DNA from: Epithemia pelagica
Lineage: Eukaryota > Bacillariophyta > Bacillariophyceae > Surirellales > Surirellaceae
Direction of reading: 5' to 3'
DNA: 64,000 nucleotides
NCBI GenBank assembly: GCA_946965045.2
Contig: OX337233.1
Location: forward strand, 3,100,001 to 3,164,000
How positions within the stretch are numbered: the stretch's first letter is position 1; each line of letters opens with the position of its first letter. A program made the translations under genes and the position numbers. The notes beneath the pieces were generated by a model. The model saw only the letters and a program-made list of their open reading frames with translations. It had not been told where the DNA came from and did not search any database. Shown here piece after piece: positions 23,937-32,459 of this stretch.

Positions 23937-24813
23937 ATGGAAGACTCGTCTTGGTTGAATACTGTTGCAATATGGAATCTCATCTCGAATACACGATTTG
24001 ATGTTGAAACTTCGTTTTGTCTTCGTAGCAGTGATAGGAATGTTGTTCTCACTGAAGATGTTGCAGCGGCAGCCAAAGGAATCAAAAACGAATTCAAGGA
24101 TCTTGTAGACAAGATTATTAATCACGAGGGACGACTTGATGTGATTTCCATTATGAATGGTAATCAAGAGGGATATACAGAAGAGCACCAGTGTCAGATG
24201 GGCACATGGGCAGACAGACCGGAATTCCTTGACGGACCCTTCATCTGGAAACAAAACTTCCTCGAGACATGTCTTGTTTGCGGTAAATTCACCTGTAATC
24301 AACGGGCAACAATATACACATGCAAACATTGTTTCCGTCCTTTACAAGTACCTGGGTCGTCTTCATCTTGTGATACCACTTGTGCAAAGACTCCCTGTAC
24401 TTCATCCATGAACATGTCCTTCGTATGGGAGTTCTGTATGACTTTAAGAGAGGGATTCCAAGCGTGGTTTGACTTCCACAAGTTTGGAAAAAAACAGAAA
24501 GATTCCCTTTTTTGAATATATCCCAGCCGAATTTTGTGGGATCTTGACAAAAACGGTCGGTAAAGTATGGAGAGAAAAATTGGAGCCTTATTACGACGAG
24601 GATACCAAGTAGCGTAGTCCATCTCATTTCATTCACACCGAGAAACAATGGGCATTGTGGCTGATTTCTTCACCACCTGGTTGCTCCTTTTGCAACTATA
24701 TGCCTATTTTTACTGCATGTTATCACATAGCGCTGGAAAATCCAAAGAAACACGCTGCTGGTGTACCACACCAGAGTGCTCATAAGAAGCAAAAGACGTG
24801 GAATGCTCCTTGA
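23937..24813 (+). pseudogene. Decayed paralogue of the Cys-rich protein
   Basis: The frame from ATG 23937 runs to 24515. Coding-like sequence continues after a one-base frame change in a T run (24508-24513), reaches an in-frame TAG at 24610-24612, then goes on to a TGA at 24811. The part after TAG (SHFIHTEKQWALWLI.., ..CNYMPIF) matches the C-terminal block of the gene at 15341-16612, and the upstream part keeps several Cys pairs (CLVCGKFTC, CKHC). Two independent breaks support a pseudogene, though either could be a base error. Confidence 0.65.
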
Positions 24814-24852
24814 ATTTGTTTTTCCTTGGTGATGAATGCATCCAGAAAGAAT

Positions 24853-26796
24853 TTATAATGTTCCGCTACGAATGCCTTGAACCGTTTTGGTTATACCGTG
24901 GTCCTCTCTTGTTTTGTTGACAGTTGCATTCATAGACCTGGAACTTACTGCCCAAAACCAACTAATAGTGTGGTTCTTCATGTTCCCATCTGTATGTTGT
25001 CTTTGTGTGTGTATTGACGTTCCATGCCGGATCACACGTCCATCCCATAGAACCGAAACCCCATGAAATAGTTGTATACAAAGACCATGGTATGTAGTAC
25101 CATCATATTCCACCAGAATATTTGGCAAAACAAAGAACCAATTTTGGGAGTCACCTGGGATTGTCTCTGTCCAGATTGCGAATGAAACAGAACCATCGTG
25201 AACATCATAGTGTGTCGTGTTCATGAGGTTCAAACTCAGGGTAATGGCTGAGGTCATACCTCCGACTCTTCCTCCGAATTCACTAGGCATTTCTTCGCCA
25301 GCTGAATCTTCTAGATACCGGAATGTTGGAATCACCCCAGGATATTCGCGTTCACAGAACCTTTTTGCCGCTGTACTTATTTTCGGCAGTATCATCGATA
25401 ATGTCTTGTCCTTTGTAAATAATTTCTCGGAAACGAAAGTAGAACCGTTTCCTCTTGCCGCAGTATTACCAACAGTAGTCATAGATCCTAAGTCTCCCTT
25501 ATTACATCTGGCATTGGCCGCCTTTCTCAGAGACCCAGTACGTGTAAACTCCCTTGCTCTGTGGTGTAATAGGTCCAACAACGTCTGGTCCTTCCGTAAC
25601 AGGGATGTCACTCGAATGTAACTAAGTGACTCTGGTCTCCCATCATTTCGGCGTGTCTGAACAATGAAAGTAATGTTTCCCCGAATACGATGGTCGTATA
25701 CCAGTGGCCTTGGGTGTGTACCGGACGACATTTGCAACCATAGGTTTCGATGCAAAGCACCACTAACATATCTCCGACTCCCTTTCTTATCTGAGTCATT
25801 CCTGTTTATAATCAGCCTTGTTCGATATTGTTCCCGTGACATGTGATGTGTCATCGACTGTTTATTCCCTGGCTTTTCGATCTTTCCCTTGTCATCGAGG
25901 TACACGTCAGGAGGTAAAAGTGGGCTCCCATTCTCCACATCGGACCATTGGTAACATTCCTTCACAGTTTTGTCATTATTAGTAAGTTGTTCACCCCAAT
26001 CTAGACTCCAACAACGATGAATCTTTTTCAAGAATGCATTACTTGCAGGTTGGCCATCTTTGTGTCGCAGACGTAACCAAGACAATGGTAGTGGGACTGA
26101 TGACGATGTGATGTTGGACGACCTTGATAGTTCTTGAAATTGACGCACACATGTATAAAAAACCCCAGCCAAAGGGAAGAGGATAATGATATCTCTGAAG
26201 AGGTGATCATTTTCGTCAAGACATAAATTTTTGTTAGTCCGAATCATCATGACAGGATCTTCGAATATAGAGGACGACACATGTGTTGTCTTTTTCCTGA
26301 TTTCTCTATATCTTGTCCTCGACAAAGTACATTCCAATATGAATGCATTGTGGATCGTTTTAGTTACAAGACCCACCGGGATTTGAGTAACAATCATAGG
26401 ACAACATTCTGGTATAATGTTCGAATGACTGACAACGTCATCTCTTGTCTCCACAACATCATCCATAGCCTTGTTGTATATTTCTGGGATACGTGCAAAG
26501 ACACTCGGGATATCTTTCATATCGACCTTCCGTTGTATCATCTCCTTTTCGAACGACAAACCAAAACAATCTTGATCGTCGTAACTTCCAAAGCAACGCT
26601 GCAGTAGATGCGATAGCATCCTTATTCGATCGATGTCCTTGTCCAAGACAAAGTAGCACATTCTTTCGTGTGCACTTTCGTTCCGATGCGACATGGCGAC
26701 CACTGTTTCACTTATACGTTGCGTTTTCTTCTTTTCGTACTTGGCATAGGTCTCCTGTGTACATGTGAGTCTCGAAATCGTCTGATCCGATGCCAT
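24853..26796 (-). CDS. TET/JBP-like 2OG-Fe(II) dioxygenase-type protein (inner element)
   Basis: Single-exon minus-strand gene; the first ATG in frame is at 26796 (the frame extends further up only with GTG), giving 647 residues. The C-terminal region has the layout of a double-stranded beta-helix dioxygenase: an HYD motif (residue about 529, codon at 25210-25212) for the HxD iron ligands, a hydrophobic strand with NWFFVLPN, then GLCIQLFHGVSVLWDG and RHGTS, whose His (codon 25024-25026) is in the position of the distal iron ligand. The spacing and the pattern 'strand - G...I....G....DG..I.H' fit TET/JBP-like families. The 2OG-binding basic residue is not clear. The N-terminal 400 residues are an unrecognised globular domain also present in the paralogue at 35663-37426. 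A role in oxidising modified bases of element or host DNA is inference. Confidence 0.55.
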   Translation of the reverse strand: MASDQTISRLTCTQETYAKYEKKKTQRISETVVAMSHRNESAHERMCYFVLDKDIDRIRMLSHLLQRCFGSYDDQDCFGLSFEKEMIQRKVDMKDIPSVFARIPEIYNKAMDDVVETRDDVVSHSNIIPECCPMIVTQIPVGLVTKTIHNAFILECTLSRTRYREIRKKTTHVSSSIFEDPVMMIRTNKNLCLDENDHLFRDIIILFPLAGVFYTCVRQFQELSRSSNITSSSVPLPLSWLRLRHKDGQPASNAFLKKIHRCWSLDWGEQLTNNDKTVKECYQWSDVENGSPLLPPDVYLDDKGKIEKPGNKQSMTHHMSREQYRTRLIINRNDSDKKGSRRYVSGALHRNLWLQMSSGTHPRPLVYDHRIRGNITFIVQTRRNDGRPESLSYIRVTSLLRKDQTLLDLLHHRAREFTRTGSLRKAANARCNKGDLGSMTTVGNTAARGNGSTFVSEKLFTKDKTLSMILPKISTAAKRFCEREYPGVIPTFRYLEDSAGEEMPSEFGGRVGGMTSAITLSLNLMNTTHYDVHDGSVSFAIWTETIPGDSQNWFFVLPNILVEYDGTTYHGLCIQLFHGVSVLWDGRVIRHGTSIHTQRQHTDGNMKNHTISWFWAVSSRSMNATVNKTREDHGITKTVQGIRSGTL

Positions 26797-27319
26797 ATCT
26801 TCGAAAGTGGGACGAATATGTTTCTTCTTTATGGATGTCACCTCCGCTCTAGGATGTGTGCTTGTCGTTTCCGAACTTCTTGTAGTACAAAGACATAGTT
26901 AGTACGCGGATAGAAATGCCAAATACCTGAAACTAGAATGTCTCTTCTTTTGATCGAGAGTACTAATAATATAAGACTGGTTCCATTGTGGGCAGGGATA
27001 TTTCAGAGGGGTCCCAATTTGAGTTCGTTACATAGATCAACTCGTCTTTGAATGCTCTTTCGATTGGTTCAATATATGCCTCGCCAAATTAAGATATACA
27101 CTTTGAAATATTGGACTAAAGTATGGCCGGCAAAATTTTAGTATTCAAAACCCTAATGTGAGATGTGCTAGAAGGTACGTAAAAACGGTACTGCAGTCGC
27201 GCACGTGAATGACAATAGGGGTATATCGCGCGCATACCGCGCAAAACTTTCAAGCTTGATTTCTCGAAAAGTGGATTTTTCAAATATCCCTGGTGACGAT
27301 GGAATCAGTCTTATATAGA
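26797..27319. other. Intergenic between two minus-strand genes
   Basis: AT-rich and without a supported frame. It should hold the promoter of the TET/JBP-like gene and the terminator of the RING gene. A short exon upstream of 26796 is possible but was not demonstrated. Confidence 0.35.
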
Positions 27320-30300
27320 TCAGACTTGCCTTTTTGCTTCTGTGTTACTGATCGTGACAGTAGAAGATTCAGTTTGGTCTCTCCTATTCTTCTCCTTTTG
27401 TTGTTTTTTACTCATGAAACGGAGAGTTTCCAACGGTACACGACCCCATGCTGTCTCTGGAAATACAGGGACCGGTCTGTAGAGACCACGATGTTCATCT
27501 TTTGACACGCCAACTTCTTCAACTGAACCATCATGTGCATTGGTGTACGTAATCGAAGCAATATCTCCGTTGCACAAAGGGCAACTCTCGTTCATTTCAG
27601 GAGGTGTCGATTTCTGTTTCCCCATAGGAACTTGTTTTTCGGTGGTAAGGACATGACCAAGACACACCCGACAAAACTTGTGCCCGCATCTCTCGATCCG
27701 ACAGTCGTTAGGACGCTGTCCATGGCATATGGCACAATATTGTTCGGAGTCTTCATCATATTCGTCTAGGACGATTGTCTTGTCTTTCTTCGCGATTAAT
27801 TCTGTCTCATGTAGATCGTGTGGTATTAGCTCAGCATGACTATGACCGCATATGGAACAAAATCGATTCTTCACCGAATTCCGGATGAAAGTACATGTTG
27901 GACAATGATAATGAGGACAGTTGGAGGTTTCTTGCCTTGTCCAACTCACGATAGAAAAGGTCCGACTTCTATCCAGATCCTTTTTAAGCAATGAGGTCCC
28001 ACAAGTGGAACAGAGTGCCTCTTTCTGATCTTCATCGTTCAATGTTCGTACCAGATCCAAGAATCGCCGATCTTCGTGAAGTCGTTCGAGCGCCTTGTCC
28101 GCTTCTGTAATCTCTTGTATCACTTTAATGTCCTCGAATCGTTCATCGTCGGAATCCAGCATATCTTCCATTACCTCCCCTCGATCTTTCCCTTCCATTA
28201 TAAACCGGCGACTGCGTTTGATCCTTGGACGTGTATCGTCATTAACGTCCTTGAAACATACACGCAGAGTCGAATCACGTTTCGCTTTATTGATAGCCGT
28301 ACTCACGATATGATTGCAGGCCTTGTGACATTCTCGCCTACACGATGGCAATTCTTGAGCCCATTTCCCCATCATCTGATCACAGGACATATTAGGGGAC
28401 GCCTTTGACAGGATCTCGTCGATCACACATATGATTGATACTTGGGGAAGCGTACACGCACTTGGTGCCACCGGATTCGGATACTTCTTATAAATGAATC
28501 TCCAGTCACATCCAACGAGCTCTTCCTTTATATCAACGCTCAAGAATGATTGGATTTTCTTTTCGTCGTCCAATAGCCTTAGTTTCCGTAGACATCGAAT
28601 CACTGTAGGCCTCCACGAGCGAATATCCCTTGTCGATAATGGATCGAAAATCAACACTTCTCTTTGATGTGCTTGTAAGAGGATTAAGACGGGATAAAAA
28701 GCTTCATACTTGGTAGTGACGACGACCAATGTAGTATCGGAAGACGACGAACTCAAATCCATTGCAGTCATTGTGTCCATTCTCAGACTATCTTCGTCGA
28801 TTTGCTCAAAGCAAACGGACTTGTTGTGCCATTTATGAACCACCAGCACAAGCATCGACCTGAATATGAGGGGAGGGATCCCCTTAAACTTAGTCGTCTC
28901 TTGAGTATTCGTCCGTAGCAAAAGGTTTCGTCTGTACTGGCGATGTGGGACAAAAAGGACGTCCATTTTCCCATTGTCATGTTGTAGAGAACCATTCTTG
29001 TTGGTACAGCAAGCGTAGGTAAAGACAAATCGCAAAACAACTTCATGGATGCTTCCCTTACGTCTAACGGCACTTTCTTTACAGAGATCCCAAGCTTCAT
29101 TGATCGCTGACATCGACTGTTTGAGGGACCAGTTAGCCATATGAATCAAACGGTCGTTAGTGAAAGATGCAAGGTCGTCTGATGGACCAGGTTTATTCTT
29201 GAGAGGAGGTGGTTGCTTTGGTATTCCTTTAGGTTTGTCGCTACCGTGGTCAACATATGATTTACTTTCCAACAGACCCACCTTTGATTGAGAGGAAGAT
29301 TTTTTTGTCGTCGCTTGTTTTCCTTTTTGTGGTTTCTTTTTCAATGCAAGAGTATCAAAAATGGAACTCCGATCCTCCTCGGTCGCTGACAGAGACTGAG
29401 ATTGTGATTTGCTCTCGTTATTTGAAACAGTGAAAATGGTAGAACTTGTTGCACCATCACATTTACTGTCTGACGCTTGTTTACGGCGTTTCCTGTCTTG
29501 AGATCGTTGTTCATGTCGCCCCTTCTGATACTCCTTCGTCTTTGTAGCGTATTCCCGTTCCATCGTCTGGTAATATGAAATTAGAACCGCCAAATTGGAA
29601 TAGTCGTTCGCGGGATACTTAACAGCTCTTGGTATGTCAAAATAAGGACAAAACCAGCAATCAGGAAGTGTAAGGGCTAATGCTTTTTCAACATCGACTC
29701 CTTCCATTTCATAGGAGTCAGATTCCAATACCCGATACACAGCTGCCATATGTTGAACGCTCCAAACCATTTCTCGGACTGGTATTGTTCTGTCTTTCCG
29801 AAACTTCGATCTATCAGACGTCATGTAGTCCAATATTTTTGCAGCCACGACATTAAGCCGTCTCTCCATCGAATACGAGTTGAGGACAATATCAGCGAGC
29901 ATAGGATGGGCTCCAAGAAACACCTTGAGGGATCGAGTAAAGCTTGCGCTCGACTTTGATCTTGTCGTTGACGGGAATTCCTTGTCCCACAGACGAAGTG
30001 CGTCTCCATATAGAGTTTGTTCGAATAGGTCGATTCCTGGTGAAATAAAACTACCAGCTCCGTCACTCTTGTTTCCCTCTTGTTGTTCTTCGATCGTCTC
30101 TACAAGTCTCAGTATCTTCGGGAAACAAACAGCAGCATGCGAGGCGATATCACTGAAAATACTTGATCCACAGCGCAAGAGGGATACGAATATAGTTTCA
30201 CCTCCATATGTAGTGGAGAAATCTGTCCAATTATCAGTGTTGGAATAAACAGAACGATACCACTCGATTGTATATTCATAACATATCAAGTCTGGGAAAT

Positions 30301-30331
30301 ATCGATCGGAATCTTCTACCGAATCAGCCAT
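27320..30331 (-). CDS. RING-finger protein of the 25-kb element (1003 aa)
   Basis: Single-exon gene from ATG 30331. The first 270 residues are globular. A basic, Ser/Gln-rich disordered stretch (residues about 275-385) follows. A second globular part contains a strand-rich piece (VVVTTKYEAFYPVLILLQ, then VLIFDPLS) reminiscent of Ulp1/C48 proteases but without an obvious His-Asp-Cys triad. The C-terminus has two Cys/His clusters: one of CxxC pairs (CSTCG.., CPTC, CSICG), and a clear C3HC4 RING (CAIC, CGHKFCRVC, CPLC; about 27575-27750). A RING domain implies ubiquitin E3 ligase activity in the nucleus or cytosol; the substrate is unknown. Its place in the element suggests modulation of host factors or of the transposition proteins, which is inference. 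Confidence 0.7.
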   Translation of the reverse strand: MADSVEDSDRYFPDLICYEYTIEWYRSVYSNTDNWTDFSTTYGGETIFVSLLRCGSSIFSDIASHAAVCFPKILRLVETIEEQQEGNKSDGAGSFISPGIDLFEQTLYGDALRLWDKEFPSTTRSKSSASFTRSLKVFLGAHPMLADIVLNSYSMERRLNVVAAKILDYMTSDRSKFRKDRTIPVREMVWSVQHMAAVYRVLESDSYEMEGVDVEKALALTLPDCWFCPYFDIPRAVKYPANDYSNLAVLISYYQTMEREYATKTKEYQKGRHEQRSQDRKRRKQASDSKCDGATSSTIFTVSNNESKSQSQSLSATEEDRSSIFDTLALKKKPQKGKQATTKKSSSQSKVGLLESKSYVDHGSDKPKGIPKQPPPLKNKPGPSDDLASFTNDRLIHMANWSLKQSMSAINEAWDLCKESAVRRKGSIHEVVLRFVFTYACCTNKNGSLQHDNGKMDVLFVPHRQYRRNLLLRTNTQETTKFKGIPPLIFRSMLVLVVHKWHNKSVCFEQIDEDSLRMDTMTAMDLSSSSSDTTLVVVTTKYEAFYPVLILLQAHQREVLIFDPLSTRDIRSWRPTVIRCLRKLRLLDDEKKIQSFLSVDIKEELVGCDWRFIYKKYPNPVAPSACTLPQVSIICVIDEILSKASPNMSCDQMMGKWAQELPSCRRECHKACNHIVSTAINKAKRDSTLRVCFKDVNDDTRPRIKRSRRFIMEGKDRGEVMEDMLDSDDERFEDIKVIQEITEADKALERLHEDRRFLDLVRTLNDEDQKEALCSTCGTSLLKKDLDRSRTFSIVSWTRQETSNCPHYHCPTCTFIRNSVKNRFCSICGHSHAELIPHDLHETELIAKKDKTIVLDEYDEDSEQYCAICHGQRPNDCRIERCGHKFCRVCLGHVLTTEKQVPMGKQKSTPPEMNESCPLCNGDIASITYTNAHDGSVEEVGVSKDEHRGLYRPVPVFPETAWGRVPLETLRFMSKKQQKEKNRRDQTESSTVTISNTEAKRQV

Positions 30332-31450
30332 ATTAGCGTGCGATTCAATCAGCTTGGGGAAGAAACTAGGAGAAATTTTCTTTCGATGCAGGGTTCCGAT
30401 GCAACTTGATACTACCGTTTCTCAAGCTTGCGTGATGGAAACCCTGGAGGGTCTTGGTCGATAGGGATGGAGGAGTGAGGGATATGGGTGTACCAACTTG
30501 ATGTCTCGGTCCTTCCAGTCAAGAATCAGAAGCAAATACAACAATCCAATAGGGTCTTGGTCGATAGAGATAGAAGATAGAAGTATGGGGGCGCACCAAC
30601 TTGGTGTCTCGGCCCTTCAACAGAACCACCAATCAAGATATAGCAATCCAATGGGGTCTTCTTGGTCGATGTAGATGAAGGAGGGATGGAGAGGGGTGCA
30701 CCAACTTGGTGTCTCAGCCCTTGTTCCAATCGGGAAGGAGTAGCAACACAGCAATCCAACAGGGTCTTGGTCGGTGGAGATGGAGGAGTGAAAATTGGGT
30801 GCACCAACTTGGTGTCTTGATCCTTGTTCCAATCGAGAAGGAGAGGCAACACAGCAATCCAAAAGGGTCAAGGTCGATGGAGATGGAGGGGTGAAGGAAA
30901 TGGGTGCACCAACTTGGTGTCTCGGCCTTTGTTCCAATCGGGAAGGAGTAGCAACACGGCAATCCAACACGGTCTTGGTCGATGGAGATGGAGGGGTGAA
31001 GGAAATGGGTGCACCAACTTGGTGTCTCGGCCCTTGTTCCAATCGGGAAGGAGTAGCAACACGGCAATCCAACACGGTCTTGGTCGATGGAGATGGAGGG
31101 GTGAAGGAAATGGGTGCACCAACTTGGTGTCTCGGTCCTTGTTCCAATCGAGAAGGAGTAGCAACACAGCAATCCAACAGGGTCTTGGTCGATGGAAAAG
31201 GAGGGGTGAAGGAAATGGGTGCACCAACTTGGTGTCTTGGCCCTTGTTCCAATTGAGAAGGGGTAGCAACACAGCAATCCAACAGGGTCTTGGTCGATGG
31301 AGATGGAGGGGTGAAGGAAGAGGGTGCACCAACTTGGTGTCTCAGCCCTTGTTCCAATCGGGAAGGATTAGCAACACAGCAATCCAACAGGGTCTTGGTT
31401 GATGGAGATGGAGGGGTGAAGGAAGAGGGTGCACCAACTTGGTGATTTTT
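30332..31450. repeat. 105-bp minisatellite with a palindrome in each unit
   Basis: The non-coding leader 30332-30480 is followed by about nine 105-bp units to 31440 (CACCAACTTGGTG at 30594, 30699 and so on in 105-bp steps up to about 31431), and one diverged unit returns at about 31595. Each unit contains the perfect 6-1-6 palindrome CACCAA-C-TTGGTG and GTCTTGGTCGATGGAGATGG. As 105 is a multiple of three, several frames on both strands stay open as 35-residue repeats; I do not regard them as genes. Confidence 0.85.
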
Positions 31451-32228
31451 GCCCTTTGTTCAATAGAATCCTCACCAATCCGACCGTTCAGATCGTTGAA
31501 AATGGTCTTCTGGGATAATAGGAGGGAAGAAGCAGCGGCAATCCAGCAATCCAACCAGTTTTGGTCGATGGAAATTGATGGGAGAATGAAATGGGTGCAC
31601 CAACTTGGTGTCTTCGCCCTTTTTCAAACAGAACCACCAATCCAGTCGTTCAGAGCGTTGAAAATTGTCTTGTGGGATGATAGGAGGGAAGAAATAGTTG
31701 CCAAACAGCGATCACACGGTTGGGTTTTCATGGAAACAGAAGAAAATGATTAGTGGGCATATAGGAAAACGACAAAACGAACTCTCACTGTTGTCTTGTC
31801 GACTTGGCTTACCTAGCACCTTTCCAATTTGAAAAAGGAAATGATTCTCTTTGTGTTCGCCTGTTTGTTGTAGCTGTTGTTGTTGTTGTTGCTGTTGTGT
31901 TGTTGTTGTTGTTGTTGTTGCTGCTGCTGTGTGTTTTTTGGGGCGTTGGGGGTTGGTGTGAGTTGGATGAGGCAGTCTATGACTCTATCGTCAAAAAGTG
32001 ATCACAAAAGTGGGAGAGTATATCTTTTGTGTGGTTGTTGTGTGAGGAAAATCTAATTTTCAGCGTTCTTCTGTGATTTTGTGTCCATTGTTCTTCGTAT
32101 GTCACTGTGACGTGATTTGGTGGTGGAGGAGAAATTTGTGGGTCGCTTTTGGAGTTTACGTGCGACTGGAATACTAGGTGTTATATGTGTAGCTAGTAGT
32201 TAGGTATCTAGGCAAAGGTTAGGCTCTG
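31451..32228. other. Non-coding, GTT/GCT microsatellite
   Basis: It includes a degenerate extra palindrome unit near 31590, a TTG/CTG microsatellite at about 31870-31930, and otherwise GT-rich sequence. No gene is supported. Confidence 0.45.
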
Positions 32229-32459
32229 TGCACGCGTTTCCACATACAATAAACATGCTCACGCGGGTGTCAACACGTTTCACGCGTTGTCTACACGTTT
32301 CACGCGCATTAACGCGCAATCTGGAGCGCCACGCGCTTCGTACGCGCCAAATGCGCGTGATCCGTGTTCTGGGGGTGCTGCACGCGCCTATTGGGCGTGT
32401 GTCACGCGCCTATTGGTGGAATTCCAGTCACTTATCTTCAAAAAACCTCCTTAGACGTG
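32229..32459. repeat. Right subterminal region and terminus of the 25-kb element
   Basis: About nine ACGCG/GCGCG motifs are packed into 190 bases (32229-32416), including the direct repeat CACGCGCCTATTGG at about 32379 and 32403. The inverted terminal CCTTAGACG is at 32449-32457, followed by the duplicated TG. GTCACGCGCC at 32401-32410 repeats the left-end motif at 7423-7432. Such clusters commonly bind the transposase in large DNA transposons. Confidence 0.65.

Larger units (their letters stand above)
7409..32457. mobile_element. 25-kb nested DNA transposon, CMC/Plavaka-like
   Basis: It is bounded by inverted CGTCTAAGG ends and direct TG at 7407-7408 and 32458-32459. Deleting it with one TG joins the two halves of the host integrase core in frame (GAA GTC TGT GGC AAT GAG), with 37 residues between the second Asp and the Glu, close to the usual DD35E-type spacing. 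The contents in order are a minus-strand three-exon gene, a CMC/Plavaka-like transposase, a Cys-rich gene, a 170-bp satellite, a decayed paralogue of the Cys-rich gene, a TET/JBP-like gene and a RING gene (both minus strand), a 105-bp minisatellite and a CpG-rich subterminal region. A short TIR with a 2-bp duplication suits the CMC group better than hAT or MULE elements. Confidence 0.75.

Noticed and set aside
24610-24612. TAG read as an amino acid in the Cys-rich paralogue
   Set aside because: A nearby frameshift in the same gene makes ordinary decay the simpler explanation, and intact genes here use TAG as a stop.
30617-31402. Long repetitive frames on both strands, up to 256 codons, as a repeat protein
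   Set aside because: They coincide with a 105-bp minisatellite whose period is a multiple of three. Open frames on both strands and in several phases argue for a repeat artefact.
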